A stretch of 45,495 nt of DNA from NCBI GenBank assembly GCA_026196615.1, contig JAPHSW010000242.1, positions 1-45,495 of the forward strand, given 5' to 3'. Under the pieces are notes generated by a model. That model saw only the letters and a program-made list of their open reading frames with translations. It had not been told where the DNA came from and made no database searches. Shown piece by piece: positions 7,912 through 17,036 of the stretch; position 1 is the first letter of the stretch; every line of letters starts with the position of its first letter. This stretch comes from Gammaproteobacteria bacterium (GTDB taxonomy: Bacteria > Pseudomonadota > Gammaproteobacteria > GRL18). Position numbers and translations under genes: made by a program.

Positions 7912-8937
7912 ATGGCTGATGACGATAAAAAACAAAGCTTGGCGGACCTGGATGGTATCCAGCAGGCTGCTGTTTTTCTTATGTCAGTTGGAGAAGAAGA
8001 AGCTTCGGGTATTCTTAAGCATTTAGGCCCAAAAGAAGTTCAAAGTCTGGGTGAAGCCATGGCGACAATGGCTAATGTGGACAAGGGTAAAGCAACCGAT
8101 GTTTTGCAAAATTTTAATACCATTGTGGGCGGCCAAACTGCTTTGGGTATGGGCTCAGAAGATTATTTACGTAATGTTTTAAATAAAGCATTAGGTAAAG
8201 ATAAAGCGGGTGGCGTGATTGACCGTATTCTATTAGGGCGTCAATCAAAGGGGCTTGAAGCATTAAAATGGATGGAGCCACGCTCCATTGCAGAAGTCAT
8301 TCGTCTTGAACATCCTCAAATTATTGCCATCGTTTTATCCTATCTTGAAGCCGATCAAGCCGGCCTGGTTCTTTCCAACCTTCCAGAAAATACACGCTCT
8401 GATATTATGATGCGTATTGCTAGCCTTGATGCAATTCAACCCGCAGCACTTTTTGAATTGGATGAAATTCTGGAAAAACAATTTGCAGGTCAAGAAAGCA
8501 GTATTCGCTCTTCCAGTGTGGGAGGCATAAAAACTGCTGCTGATATTCTTAATTTTGTTGATGGTACTTCTGAAGCAGCTATTATGGAAGGCATCAAAAA
8601 TGTAGACGAAGATTTGGGACAAGAAATTGAAGACAGTATGTTTGTCTTTGATAACCTGTCTGGTGTAGATGATCGAGGTATTCAAGCACTCTTAAGAGAA
8701 GTGTCATCCGATATTTTAATTGTAGCTCTTAAAGGTGCAGATGAAGAAGTTAAAGAGAAAATACTTAAAAATATGTCCAAACGTGCAGCTGAAATGTTAC
8801 GTGATGATTTAGAAGCCAGTGGACCGGTTAAATTAAGTGAAGTAGAAGATGCACAACGAGAAATACTCAGTGTTGCACGTCGCATGGCTGAATCCGGTGA
8901 TATTGCTCTGAGTTCAGGAGGCGATGAATATGTCTGA
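7912..8937 (+). CDS. fliG: Flagellar motor switch protein FliG
   Basis: The 341-residue protein has the full three-domain FliG layout. The N-terminal FliF-binding domain begins GIQQAAVFLMSVGEEEA, the middle domain contains the FliM-binding EHPQ region (RLEHPQIIAIVLSYL), and the C-terminal torque domain contains the charged helix DDRGIQALLREVSSDIL and KGADEEVKEKILKNMSKRAAE. It couples stator contact to rotor torque. It overlaps fliH by 8 nt, and an AGGAGG inside its 3' end serves as the fliH ribosome site. Confidence 0.95.
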   Translation: MADDDKKQSLADLDGIQQAAVFLMSVGEEEASGILKHLGPKEVQSLGEAMATMANVDKGKATDVLQNFNTIVGGQTALGMGSEDYLRNVLNKALGKDKAGGVIDRILLGRQSKGLEALKWMEPRSIAEVIRLEHPQIIAIVLSYLEADQAGLVLSNLPENTRSDIMMRIASLDAIQPAALFELDEILEKQFAGQESSIRSSSVGGIKTAADILNFVDGTSEAAIMEGIKNVDEDLGQEIEDSMFVFDNLSGVDDRGIQALLREVSSDILIVALKGADEEVKEKILKNMSKRAAEMLRDDLEASGPVKLSEVEDAQREILSVARRMAESGDIALSSGGDEYV

Positions 8938-9775
8938 TTCATCGAATTCAAGGGAGTCACCTGCTGATAAACTTAAGGTGAGTAAAGTTATCTCAGGTAA
9001 AAATCAAACTGAATACGAACGTTGGGAAGTTCCAAATGTCAAAACCTTAAAACAACAACAATTAAAAAAAGCAGGCTTAACGGCCAGCCAGTTAGAAAAA
9101 TTACACAATCAGGCTTATGATGATGGCTTTAAACTAGGTAAAAAAGAAGGATATGAAGAAGGCCTTAAACAGGGACAGGAAGAGGGACATCAAAAAGGGC
9201 TAGAAAGTGGCCAAAAAGAAGTTTCTCAAACTTTAAAATATTTTGAACAAGTAATGACGTTTTTGGCCGAACCTATAGAGCAGGTTAATGAAGACGTTGA
9301 AGAAGAATTGATTCAATTATCAATGGCAACGGCTAAACAAATTATTCGTCGTGAAATTACAATTGATCCTGGGCAAATTATGGCCGTTATCAGAGAAGCT
9401 CTCTCTGCACTTCCATCAAATTCAAAACAAATAAAAGTTTATTTACACCCTCTGGATGCCCAAATTGTCCGTGATAATTTGGGTTCTTCTACCAATTTGT
9501 CTCAAGATGATACGGAAACTCAAGACGTTATAAGCAATAATAGACATGAACCAGATGATGAAATTTGGTCTGTCGTTGATGAACCAAATATCACTCGGGG
9601 AGGATGTCAGATTAAATCAGAGTTCTCACAGATTGATGCCAGCATTGACACACGTATTGCTGAAATTTCTGCTCGTCTTCTTGGTAGTGAAAGAGCTAGT
9701 AGTGAAACTGATGATCGTGAAAACGATGAATTAGAACCCGTTACTGCTTCTGAAGACACCCAAGAAAATGACTGA
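8930..9775 (+). CDS. fliH: Flagellar export ATPase regulator FliH
   Basis: The protein has 281 residues. An N-terminal disordered part is followed by a helical stretch rich in GxxxG/GxxxE repeats (about 64-95: [20 protein letters not shown] and on), which is a hallmark of FliH. A V-ATPase subunit E-like C-terminal domain follows. FliH dimerises, binds FliI and ties the ATPase to the C ring. The start at 8930 is preferred to 8924 because AGGAGG (8916-8921) is 8 nt from it. It overlaps fliI by 8 nt. The acidic Glu/Asp-rich tail (last about 30 residues) is longer than in E. coli. Confidence 0.88.
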   Translation: MSDSSNSRESPADKLKVSKVISGKNQTEYERWEVPNVKTLKQQQLKKAGLTASQLEKLHNQAYDDGFKLGKKEGYEEGLKQGQEEGHQKGLESGQKEVSQTLKYFEQVMTFLAEPIEQVNEDVEEELIQLSMATAKQIIRREITIDPGQIMAVIREALSALPSNSKQIKVYLHPLDAQIVRDNLGSSTNLSQDDTETQDVISNNRHEPDDEIWSVVDEPNITRGGCQIKSEFSQIDASIDTRIAEISARLLGSERASSETDDRENDELEPVTASEDTQEND

Positions 9776-11210
9776 ACAATCAAATGACCCATTTGGTTTT
9801 TCTGCAAAATGGGCGCAATCCCTTAAAGAGGGTCGAAATAGCATAGAAAAAACCCCCGTTGCATTGAAAGTTGATGGTCGATTGACTCGAATGGTGGGTA
9901 TGACCCTGGAAGCAGTTGGCTGTCAGGCTGCAATTGGTGGCCGATGTCTTGTTGAAACCATTGAAAATAAGTTTATCGAAACTGAAGTCGTTGGCTTTTC
10001 AGGTGATAAACTCTATTTGATGCCAACAGAAGGGCTTCATGGAATCTTACCCAATGCCAGAGTCATTCCAACATCCAGTTGTCATCAGGTACCTGTGGGT
10101 ACGGAGTTATTAGGCCGCGTAATTGATGGCTCAGGTAAGCCTTTGGACGGTAAGGGACCATTACAGAATTCTCGAAGTGCGCCGTTGACGGGTAAAATAA
10201 TGAACCCATTATCCAGAGAACCTATTAGCACTCATATGGATGTTGGTGTAAGAGCAATTAATGCGATGTTGACTGTTGGACGAGGCCAAAGAATGGGCTT
10301 GTTTGCTGGTAGTGGTGTGGGAAAAAGTGTTCTCTTGGGGATGATGACTAAGTTTTCGACAGCAGATGTGATTGTTGTTGGTTTAATTGGTGAAAGGGGA
10401 CGTGAGGTTAAAGAATTTATTGAAAATATTCTCGGTCCTGAAGGTATGGCGCGATCTATTATTGTTGCAGTGCCTGCGGATCAATCGCCAGTGATGCGAT
10501 TACATGGTGCCCAAGTTGCAACGAGTATTGCTGAAGATTTTCGTGATCAAGGGAAACATGTACTACTTTTAATGGACTCTTTGACTCGATTTGCCCAAGC
10601 TCAACGTGAAATTGCTCTGGCGATTGGTGAACCTCCTGCAACAAAAGGTTATCCTCCTTCCGTATTTGCAAAACTCCCAAGTTTAGTTGAACGGGCTGGA
10701 AATGGGGAGGCTGGAGGTGGTTCTATTACCGCATTTTATACTGTATTAACCGAAGGTGATGATCAACAAGATCCCATTGCCGATGCGGCCAGAGCAATTT
10801 TGGACGGACATGTTGTTTTATCACGAGATCTTGCGGAAAGCGGTCATTATCCTGCCATTGATATTGAGGCCTCTATCAGTCGTGTAATGACTGAAATTTC
10901 AGGTGAGGAGCATCTTGAGCTTGCAAGGCGATTTAAACAAGTGTATTCAACTTATCAACAAAACCGTGATTTAATCAATGTTGGTGCCTATACTTATGGT
11001 ACAGAACGATCAATTGATGAAGCGATAGAATTACAACCTTCACTGATGGCTTTTTTACATCAGGGAATGAATGAAGCGATGGAGTTTGACAGTTGTCTTC
11101 ATGATCTTGAAGCTGTAATGTCTCAACCCGTTCCGACACAGCAAATAATGAATGCAACTCAATCGACTCTTAAGCCAGGTGTTGCTTCTGCAAATACTTA
11201 TAAGCAGTAA
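9768..11210 (+). CDS. fliI: Flagellum-specific export ATPase FliI
   Basis: The 480-residue ATPase is related to F1-ATPase beta. It has Walker A AGSGVGKS at 180-187, Walker [15 protein letters not shown], and the family segment [16 protein letters not shown]. The N-terminal beta-barrel contains [20 protein letters not shown]. It energises unfolding and export of flagellar substrates in complex with FliH and FliJ. The start overlaps the end of fliH, so the two are coupled. Confidence 0.95.
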   Translation: MTEQSNDPFGFSAKWAQSLKEGRNSIEKTPVALKVDGRLTRMVGMTLEAVGCQAAIGGRCLVETIENKFIETEVVGFSGDKLYLMPTEGLHGILPNARVIPTSSCHQVPVGTELLGRVIDGSGKPLDGKGPLQNSRSAPLTGKIMNPLSREPISTHMDVGVRAINAMLTVGRGQRMGLFAGSGVGKSVLLGMMTKFSTADVIVVGLIGERGREVKEFIENILGPEGMARSIIVAVPADQSPVMRLHGAQVATSIAEDFRDQGKHVLLLMDSLTRFAQAQREIALAIGEPPATKGYPPSVFAKLPSLVERAGNGEAGGGSITAFYTVLTEGDDQQDPIADAARAILDGHVVLSRDLAESGHYPAIDIEASISRVMTEISGEEHLELARRFKQVYSTYQQNRDLINVGAYTYGTERSIDEAIELQPSLMAFLHQGMNEAMEFDSCLHDLEAVMSQPVPTQQIMNATQSTLKPGVASANTYKQ

Positions 11211-11267
11211 CTGATCTTATAAGCTTAAGATGCAACATTAAATTATATAAAATCATATCAGAAAAAA

Positions 11268-11735
11268 ATGTCTAAACTAAAATCTCAGCGAATGAAGCCT
11301 GTCAATCGATTGGCAGAAAAAAAAGAACAAGAGTCTGCAATTGTTTATTCGCAATGTATGGCACAAGTTCATGATTTAGAAAATCAACTGCAAAAACTGT
11401 ATAGCTATAGAGCTGGATATCATCAACAGATGACTGAAATGTCTAATTTGGGAGTTGGTAGCCATCGCTTGCAAGATACTTTAATGTTTATGAATAATTT
11501 GAATCAAAGTATTGAAGGTGTGCTTAAACAAATACAACAACAAAAAGAAATTTGTGAGGGAAAAAAAGAGCAATGGATGGCGTTACACAATAAAACAAGA
11601 ATTTATACTAAAGTCACTAAAAAATATATTGTTGAAGAACAACTGGTTCAAAATAAAAATGAACAAAAGTTACTTGATGAATTTAATCAATCCTTATTCC
11701 ACCGTAAGCATAACTCCAATCCTGATTCTAAATAA
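11268..11735 (+). CDS. fliJ: Flagellar export stalk protein FliJ
   Basis: The 155-residue, highly charged, coiled-coil protein lies directly after fliI with no membrane segment. FliJ (about 147 residues in E. coli) is the gamma-like stalk of the FliI ring and an escort for minor chaperones. The identity is based on position, size and helical heptad pattern (ENQLQKLYSYRAGYHQQM, RLQDTLMFMNNLNQSIEGVL). It closes the fliE-fliJ run. Confidence 0.82.
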   Translation: MSKLKSQRMKPVNRLAEKKEQESAIVYSQCMAQVHDLENQLQKLYSYRAGYHQQMTEMSNLGVGSHRLQDTLMFMNNLNQSIEGVLKQIQQQKEICEGKKEQWMALHNKTRIYTKVTKKYIVEEQLVQNKNEQKLLDEFNQSLFHRKHNSNPDSK

Positions 11736-11738
11736 AGA

Positions 11739-11761
11739 AGCCAATTTCTTCTGCATTGGCT
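11739..11761 (+). terminator. Possible terminator after fliJ
   Basis: AGCCAAT (11739-11745) pairs with ATTGGCT (11755-11761) around a 9-nt loop, directly after the fliJ stop. Only a weak T-run (CTTTTT) follows about 12 nt later. It is at best a modest Rho-independent terminator. A new sigma54 promoter 150 bp on supports a transcript boundary here. Confidence 0.4.
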
Positions 11762-11911
11762 CTGACTAATACTTTTTACCTCTCTTAGAACTTCATTTCA
11801 TCTTTCATTTTAAGCAAAAAAAATATTTTTCTTAATGTGATTTCTATAAAGCTATTTCTATTTAAGTTATCTAATTAACTAATTGCTAAAGTTTTTTTAA
11901 ATTTAAAAAGT

Positions 11912-11926
11912 TGGTACGGGAGTTGC
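11912..11926 (+). promoter_or_regulatory. Sigma54 promoter for fliK-flagellin
   Basis: TGGTACGGGAGTTGC matches TGGCAC-N5-TTGC at all key positions, with GG-N10-GC spacing exact, followed by AT. It lies 50 bp before the fliK start and should be activated by FleQ or FleR. Confidence 0.85.
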
Positions 11927-11975
11927 ATTCTCATAAGTTAAGAATAAATAAGTTAATTTTTTGACGAATGAGAAA

Positions 11976-13586
11976 ATGGAAAATACAACTTTATTAAATA
12001 TTAAATCAACAGCAAGTCACAGCACTGATATTGTTACAGGGCAAGCACTGGCTATGGTTTCATCGGACAAAGCTAAGACGGATGGTTTTAAATCAGCGTT
12101 TAGAAATCAGGTGGAAAATAATAAAAAAGATATTCATCAAAATAAAGATTTGCCACATAACGGCAAAGAATTGCCAAAGAAAAAAGTGGCTGCTGAAAAG
12201 CAAGATAATACCGAGAAATCCGAACAGAGTAGTGCACAGGATAAGTCATCTGAAGCTGAAACATCTAAAGGTGAGAATAATATTCGAAATATGGATGACA
12301 ACTCAGCTAATGAAAATAAATCACTCGATCATTCTGAAAATGTAGATAAAACAAAGCAAGCAAATACAGCGGAGCAAGAAAATAATACCGAACAAAAAAG
12401 TAGTTCCGAATCTGATCAATTACCAGGGCAGGATGAGTACTCTGAAAAAACATTAAATGGAACAGCTGATTCACAAAAACTAGAACAAGCTATTAGCCAG
12501 ACTGAAATTCAACAAGATGAAATTGAACAAACTACTGTTGAGCAAACAAAAGTAGATCAGGAAAGTGCTTCAGAACTTAATGACAAGCTAAATAATTCTG
12601 AACAGACAGTTCAAGAATTATTAAATACAGAACATGCAAATTCCAAAATGTCACATACGGTCATAAGTCCAGATAACCTTCAAAGTGATAAAAAATTGTC
12701 TACTGAGTCTACAAAAGCTCAGCTTAACTTATCGGCATCTGCCTCCAGTGGAAATTCAATATCTCAAGCTGCAAGTGTTTCAATGAGTAATGCTGGTTCG
12801 GGTCCTGATTCTGGATTTAATTCAAAGAATGAAACTGCGTTAACCAAAAGCATTGCAGAGTTTCAGCAGTTTATAGAAATGTCTAAAAAGCACTCATCAG
12901 CTGGTGACTCAATTGCTAGTGTTAAATCATTTGAGCAAAGCATGAAAGTGCAACAAATGAATAATCAATTACTTCCAAATGACATTAAATTGCCCGTAAC
13001 CCAAACTTCCGGTCAAAATGCTTTGCCTACTCAAGCTGCAATGCAGGCAATTCCTCTGGATAAATTTAATTCGTCTTTGGCGAATAATCCTTTGTCGTTT
13101 TTGAAAACAACAACACCTGCTTTGGAAGTTAAAACTGCAGTTGGTAAGCCTGGTTGGAATCAAAATTTTTCAAATCAGGTCATTATGATGGCCAATAACG
13201 GTGTGCAACAGGCAAAAATAAGATTGAATCCAATGAATCTTGGCCCCGTTGAAGCGATGGTGAAATTGTCAGGTGAAACGGCTGTTGTCAGTTTAACCTC
13301 GTTACATTTAACCACTAAAGATGCCTTAGAAAGTGCGATCCCAAGATTAAAAGAAATGCTGAATGAGAATGGATTTTCACAAGTTGATGTGAATGTATCT
13401 CATCAGGATAAAAAACAGCAGCAGGAAGCTGCGTTAGATTCGAAAACAGGTTCAAACGATGAGCATGGTAAATCCACTATGCCAGGTGACGAACAATTAT
13501 CAGAAGAAACACTTGAATCTGAGGATGGTATGCAAGTATCTGAATTAGATGACCAGGGTTTAAAGATTGTTGATTACTATGCTTAA
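11976..13586 (+). CDS. fliK: Flagellar hook-length control protein FliK
   Basis: The 536-residue protein has a long low-complexity N-terminal part rich in Ser, Glu, Gln, Lys and Asn, and a conserved C-terminal FliK_C domain (about residues 390-475) with KIRLNPMNLGPVEAMVKLSG and ALESAIPRLKEMLNENGF. FliK is exported during hook growth, measures hook length and switches FlhB specificity to filament substrates. An upstream in-frame TTG (11961) exists; the ATG at 11976 is preferred although its ribosome site is weak. Its position away from fliJ, together with a flagellin gene on the same transcript, is less usual. Confidence 0.88.
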   Translation: MENTTLLNIKSTASHSTDIVTGQALAMVSSDKAKTDGFKSAFRNQVENNKKDIHQNKDLPHNGKELPKKKVAAEKQDNTEKSEQSSAQDKSSEAETSKGENNIRNMDDNSANENKSLDHSENVDKTKQANTAEQENNTEQKSSSESDQLPGQDEYSEKTLNGTADSQKLEQAISQTEIQQDEIEQTTVEQTKVDQESASELNDKLNNSEQTVQELLNTEHANSKMSHTVISPDNLQSDKKLSTESTKAQLNLSASASSGNSISQAASVSMSNAGSGPDSGFNSKNETALTKSIAEFQQFIEMSKKHSSAGDSIASVKSFEQSMKVQQMNNQLLPNDIKLPVTQTSGQNALPTQAAMQAIPLDKFNSSLANNPLSFLKTTTPALEVKTAVGKPGWNQNFSNQVIMMANNGVQQAKIRLNPMNLGPVEAMVKLSGETAVVSLTSLHLTTKDALESAIPRLKEMLNENGFSQVDVNVSHQDKKQQQEAALDSKTGSNDEHGKSTMPGDEQLSEETLESEDGMQVSELDDQGLKIVDYYA

Positions 13587-13597
13587 GGAGAATAACA

Positions 13598-14461
13598 ATG
13601 GCACAAGTAATAAATACTAATGTATATTCATTAAATGCACAGAGAAATTTAAACCAAACCTCTGGGCAGTTAGCAACTGCATTACAGAGATTATCCTCTG
13701 GTTTGCGTATCAATAGCGCAAAAGATGATGCTGCAGGTCTTGCAATTGCATCACGTTTTTCTGCCCAAATTCGAGGTTATAATCAGGGTGTCCGTAATGC
13801 GGCTGATGCAATTTCACTTGCTCAAACTGCTGAAGGTGCCTACGATGAAATGGGTAATAATCTACAACGTATTCGTGAATTAGCTGTTCAGGCTGCTAAT
13901 GCGACTAATAGTTCAACTGATAGAAAAGCGATTCAAACAGAAATTTCAGATTTAAAAGCTGAGATTGATCGTGTGACCCATACTCAGTTTAATGGCGTTG
14001 AAGTGATTGGTGCTGATGCCGGTTCTTTCTATTTCCAGGTGGGACCAAATGGTGTTGCGTCTATTGATGGTATTACTGTCAATACTGTGAATGTCAGAGC
14101 TTCTGCTGTGTTTACAATGATGCAAGGTGCTTCAGCTACTGTTTATACGGCTAATGCAGGTGCAACTGCTAATGTTAATGCTGCTTTGAGTTTAATTGGT
14201 CGAGTTGATAACTTATTGCAAGTGATTAATACACAACGTGCAATTTTAGGTGCGACTCAAAATCGATTTGAATCTGTTATCAGAAACGGTGAGAATATTG
14301 CGGAACAATTGTCTGCTTCTCGCTCACGTATTGAAGATGCTGATTTTGCAAAAGAAACAGCTGCATTGACAAAAGCACAAATTTTGCAACAGGCAGGAAC
14401 AACCGTTCTGTCACAAGCTAATGCTGTGCCACAAAGTGTTTTATCTCTTTTACAGGGCTAG
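13598..14461 (+). CDS. Short flagellin
   Basis: The 287-residue flagellin has complete N-terminal D0-D1 (INTNVYSLNAQRNLNQTSGQ, then LSSGLRINSAKDDAAGLAIA) and C-terminal D1-D0 (RSRIEDADFAKETAALTKAQ, then VLSLLQG). The middle variable region is short (about 150-200), so the filament surface would carry almost no D2/D3. The ribosome site AAGGAG is strong. It follows fliK by 11 nt and probably shares the sigma54 promoter at 11912, while main flagellins in Pseudomonas-type systems are usually FliA-dependent. Other flagellin genes may lie left of the window near fliD-fliS-fliT, so this may be a minor or a main filament protein. The nearby FliW is its expected binding partner. Confidence 0.93.
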   Translation: MAQVINTNVYSLNAQRNLNQTSGQLATALQRLSSGLRINSAKDDAAGLAIASRFSAQIRGYNQGVRNAADAISLAQTAEGAYDEMGNNLQRIRELAVQAANATNSSTDRKAIQTEISDLKAEIDRVTHTQFNGVEVIGADAGSFYFQVGPNGVASIDGITVNTVNVRASAVFTMMQGASATVYTANAGATANVNAALSLIGRVDNLLQVINTQRAILGATQNRFESVIRNGENIAEQLSASRSRIEDADFAKETAALTKAQILQQAGTTVLSQANAVPQSVLSLLQG

Positions 14462-14504
14462 TAACTATTCTGAATAGCTTAATGTTTAATGTGTGGGGAA
14501 AATT

Positions 14505-15158
14505 ATGACAGAAATACATCAAAATTCTCTCGCCAATAGTCATTCGCTTGAAGAAACACCTAGGAATCCTGGAGACAGGAGTGTTGGGAATGATGCTCAG
14601 GGCAGACAATTACTGGATGATAGATCCCGTGATACAACCGCGGGTTCTGTTAATATTTCATTCAATGCTCATATGCGTTTGCGTGCTTATCAGGATCAAA
14701 AAGTTCAGTTGACTGATCAAAGTACAATAATGCCGTTAAACTCATCACAGGATACTGTATCTGATGATGTTAGTAATAAAAGTTTTAACAAAATGAGATC
14801 TGATGACACTAATGTTCTTGAAGGTGAAAGAAAAGAAAAACATTCTCAAAATAATGAGATGCCTGAGTCATTAAATCATCCTGAAACAAATCACTTTTCA
14901 GAAAGTATTACAGGTATGTTAAGTGAGGTTCAGAATAATATTGTTCAAGCTTCTGAACCCGGTTATCGCTATTTAGTGAATATGTTGAGTAATTATCAGA
15001 CGACGGTTGATAACCCACAACAATTACAGGAAATTATGAGGAAAGAAGAATTTTATCTTACTCGTAGAAAACCTTTTATGGATAGCTCTGATTTTCAAAG
15101 TTATAGCCAGGTATTGAATCAATTTTCTAATATTATTGCTCGTCAGCAATTTATTTGA
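14505..15158 (+). CDS. Unknown protein in the fliK-flagellin transcript
   Basis: I do not recognise this 217-residue protein. The first about 130 residues are polar and low-complexity (Ser, Asn, Asp, Glu, Gln rich) and probably disordered. The last about 75 residues look folded and helical: ITGMLSEVQNNIVQA, then YRYLVNMLSNYQTTVDNPQQ, and a Phe/Arg-rich end. No signal peptide, membrane segment or cysteine is present. GGGGA 5 nt before the ATG at 14505 sets the start. A disordered N-terminus plus helical C-terminus directly after flagellin would fit a flagellin-associated secreted factor or chaperone, but this is only inference. Confidence 0.6.
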   Translation: MTEIHQNSLANSHSLEETPRNPGDRSVGNDAQGRQLLDDRSRDTTAGSVNISFNAHMRLRAYQDQKVQLTDQSTIMPLNSSQDTVSDDVSNKSFNKMRSDDTNVLEGERKEKHSQNNEMPESLNHPETNHFSESITGMLSEVQNNIVQASEPGYRYLVNMLSNYQTTVDNPQQLQEIMRKEEFYLTRRKPFMDSSDFQSYSQVLNQFSNIIARQQFI

Positions 15159-15464
15159 ATTTAACCCCAATTAAGTCAATATTCTAAGACAAAATGACAG
15201 TCATAATGTGTCAATATCCTATCTCTTTTACTTTTCCATTATTATAAATTTAAAAATAACAGGCAAAATCCACAGTTTTGTTCTATAACTTTAACTGTAT
15301 TGATAATTGGTGTCATTAAAAAATCTTGATATGAAATTAAGAAAATTCCTTAATTTTTATTAAAGCTTTTTATCTGACTGCCGAATCTTAATATTGAAGC
15401 TTCTCTTTGATTATAAATTGACTAGAACGCTTTTATTAATGGAAAGTAAACCGGGAAGTGTTAT
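15159..15464. other. 306-bp intergenic region before the ODP module
   Basis: No gene is visible. The left two thirds is featureless AT-rich sequence and may end the fliK transcript, although no clear hairpin with a U-run was found. The right part contains the sigma28-like promoter at 15361-15387. Confidence 0.5.
15361..15387 (+). promoter_or_regulatory. Sigma28 (FliA) type promoter
   Basis: TAAA at 15361-15364, a 15-nt spacer and GCCGAATC at 15380-15387 compare with the consensus TAAA-N15-GCCGATAA. The spacing is exact and the GCCGA core is complete, with the last three bases deviating. It lies 78 bp before the gene at 15465. Confidence 0.55.
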
Positions 15465-16091
15465 ATGTCGTTTAATAATAAGTCTATGGATTCTAGTGCC
15501 AGACAGTTTTTGGCAGTTGCATCTGTACAGGCTGAGCTATTTGCAGTAAAGCAGATATCGAAAAGAATTTCACTGAGTGCAAAAAATGCTAAAGCAATTG
15601 CGGCGAGAGCAGGCAGTCAGGCGATGGGCTTCCATCCCATTACTGATTTTATTGATGATGTTGCTATTAATATTACTCAATTAGTTGAAAAAATTAATGC
15701 CGAAGCTTTGAAGCTTTCCAGTTTTGCTATCTCTAATCGAAATCGAAGCAGGACTATAGAACAAATGACAGCTGCTACTGAAGATATGGTCAAATATGCC
15801 GATCATCAGGGGATAAAAAAACGTCTGGCTGAGTTAGAAAAAATGAAAAAACAATTCATGATTGATTACTGTCGTAAAAATAGTGATTTATTAGAATTGT
15901 TGGCTGAAATTAGAAATCAATTACAGGCTGCTGAAATGATTTGTACCACGTCTCGAACAGAGGCTACACGGGCCGGTGATTTTCAGTCAAATCTTGAAGT
16001 CGTTGCGGATGAAGTTTCCATTGCTGTTAGCAATATTAAAGACACCTTACAAAGCAGTAAATACCATCTATCTCAACTGTCTTTACGTTGA
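15465..16091 (+). CDS. Soluble helical protein resembling a chemoreceptor hairpin tip
   Basis: The 208-residue, nearly all-helical protein has no membrane segment. Residues 41-56 (NAKAIAARAGSQAMGF) align without gaps to the MCP tip motif NAAIEAARAGEQGRGF at 10 of 16 positions. The motif's key Glu is Ile here. After this the sequence diverges (HPITDFIDDVAINITQLVEK). It is far too short for a full receptor and has no sensor domain. It is followed at 60 nt by an ODP-type di-iron protein and preceded by a FliA-type promoter. In Treponema, ODP acts with a soluble chemoreceptor, so this gene is a candidate signalling partner. That role is inference; the tip resemblance is seen directly. Confidence 0.55.
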   Translation: MSFNNKSMDSSARQFLAVASVQAELFAVKQISKRISLSAKNAKAIAARAGSQAMGFHPITDFIDDVAINITQLVEKINAEALKLSSFAISNRNRSRTIEQMTAATEDMVKYADHQGIKKRLAELEKMKKQFMIDYCRKNSDLLELLAEIRNQLQAAEMICTTSRTEATRAGDFQSNLEVVADEVSIAVSNIKDTLQSSKYHLSQLSLR

Positions 16092-16124
16092 TCAAAGTTA
16101 TTTTTTCGAAAAAATGATCTTTGA
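16092..16124 (+). other. Intercistronic hairpin between the tip-like gene and the ODP gene
   Basis: TCAAAG (16092-16097) pairs with CTTTGA (16119-16124), enclosing the 16-bp perfect palindrome ATTTTTTCGAAAAAAT (16100-16115) with small internal mismatches. It begins right after the stop codon. It may attenuate, protect or process the mRNA. No clear U-run follows. Confidence 0.4.
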
Positions 16125-16151
16125 AAAAAAAATTAATTAAAGAGTAGAATA

Positions 16152-16889
16152 ATGATTACACAAACAATATATGATGGCGCTTATCAATGGATTATTATGG
16201 GTCGTGATCCAGATAAACCAGGGAAAATTATAGACACCAATCAATATATTGTGAAAGATGGTGAGCGAACCCTATTAATTGATCCTGGTGGCATGGAAAT
16301 TTTTTCATCTGTATTAGCCGCCACCCTTAGTGTGACAAAGTTAGAACATATTACTGATATATTTGCATCTCATCAGGACCCAGATATTATTTCATCTTTA
16401 GGACTATGGAATGAAATGCTGCCAGATATACGTCTTCATGCTTCGGGGTTATGGGAAGGGTTTATCCGGCACTTCAGTAGTGGTGAGGTAAAGTATGTCT
16501 CAATCGATGATAAAGGGGGAAGTGTGCGTTTAGAGTCGATTGAATTGCAGTTTATTCCAGCTCATTATCTTCATTCATCCGCCAACTTTAATGTTTATGA
16601 TCCTAATGCAAAAATTCTTATGAGTGGTGATATTGGTGCAGCTTTGGAAGAGCCTGGAGCACCTATGTTTGTTGATGATTTTGATAGCCACAAAGAAAAA
16701 ATGCATTTTTTCCATAAACGATGGATGCCATCTAATGAAGCTAAGAGAGATTGGGTTCGCCGTGTTAGGGAGTTAGACATTGACATTATGGCACCTCAGC
16801 ATGGTCGCATGTTTAAAGGTGATGATGTCAAACGTTTTCTTGATTGGTTTGAGGCACTTGATGTTGGTGTGGCAATACATGGTGGTTAA
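16152..16889 (+). CDS. ODP-type di-iron metallo-beta-lactamase-fold sensor protein
   Basis: The 245-residue protein has the flavo-di-iron/ODP beta-lactamase fold without the flavodoxin domain. Predicted metal ligands are His74, Asp76 and Asp78 (ASHQDPDI), His138 (PAHYLHS), Asp160 (SGD) and His217 (PQHG). The motif HxDxD replaces HxExDH of flavo-di-iron proteins, and HQDPD is characteristic of the ODP group. In Treponema denticola, ODP binds oxygen at a di-iron site and signals in chemotaxis. The protein is cytoplasmic, ends before a strong terminator and lies behind a FliA-type promoter with the tip-like protein. An oxygen/iron aerotaxis sensor is the best reading; an enzyme role is not excluded. 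Confidence 0.75.
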   Translation: MITQTIYDGAYQWIIMGRDPDKPGKIIDTNQYIVKDGERTLLIDPGGMEIFSSVLAATLSVTKLEHITDIFASHQDPDIISSLGLWNEMLPDIRLHASGLWEGFIRHFSSGEVKYVSIDDKGGSVRLESIELQFIPAHYLHSSANFNVYDPNAKILMSGDIGAALEEPGAPMFVDDFDSHKEKMHFFHKRWMPSNEAKRDWVRRVRELDIDIMAPQHGRMFKGDDVKRFLDWFEALDVGVAIHGG

Positions 16890-16931
16890 TAGCATGTTTT
16901 GACCATGATTACTTTGATTCTGACCCTCTAT

Positions 16932-16960
16932 AAAAAAGCCTGCATTGCAGGCTTTTTTTT
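16932..16960 (+). terminator. Rho-independent terminator after the ODP gene
   Basis: AAAAAAGCCTGC and GCAGGCTTTTTT form a near-perfect stem around ATT, followed by a run of T. It separates the ODP module from bolA. Confidence 0.9.
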
Positions 16961-17036
16961 GTTTGGCTTGAAAAACAGGATTTTAAGCCATATATAGAAA
17001 GTATTAATTGAATATAAGTAATAGGTGATATACCAT

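Noticed and set aside
13540-13590. FliA-type promoter directly before the flagellin
   Set aside because: TAAA occurs at the end of fliK, but the sequence 15 nt downstream matches GCCGATAA at only two or three positions.
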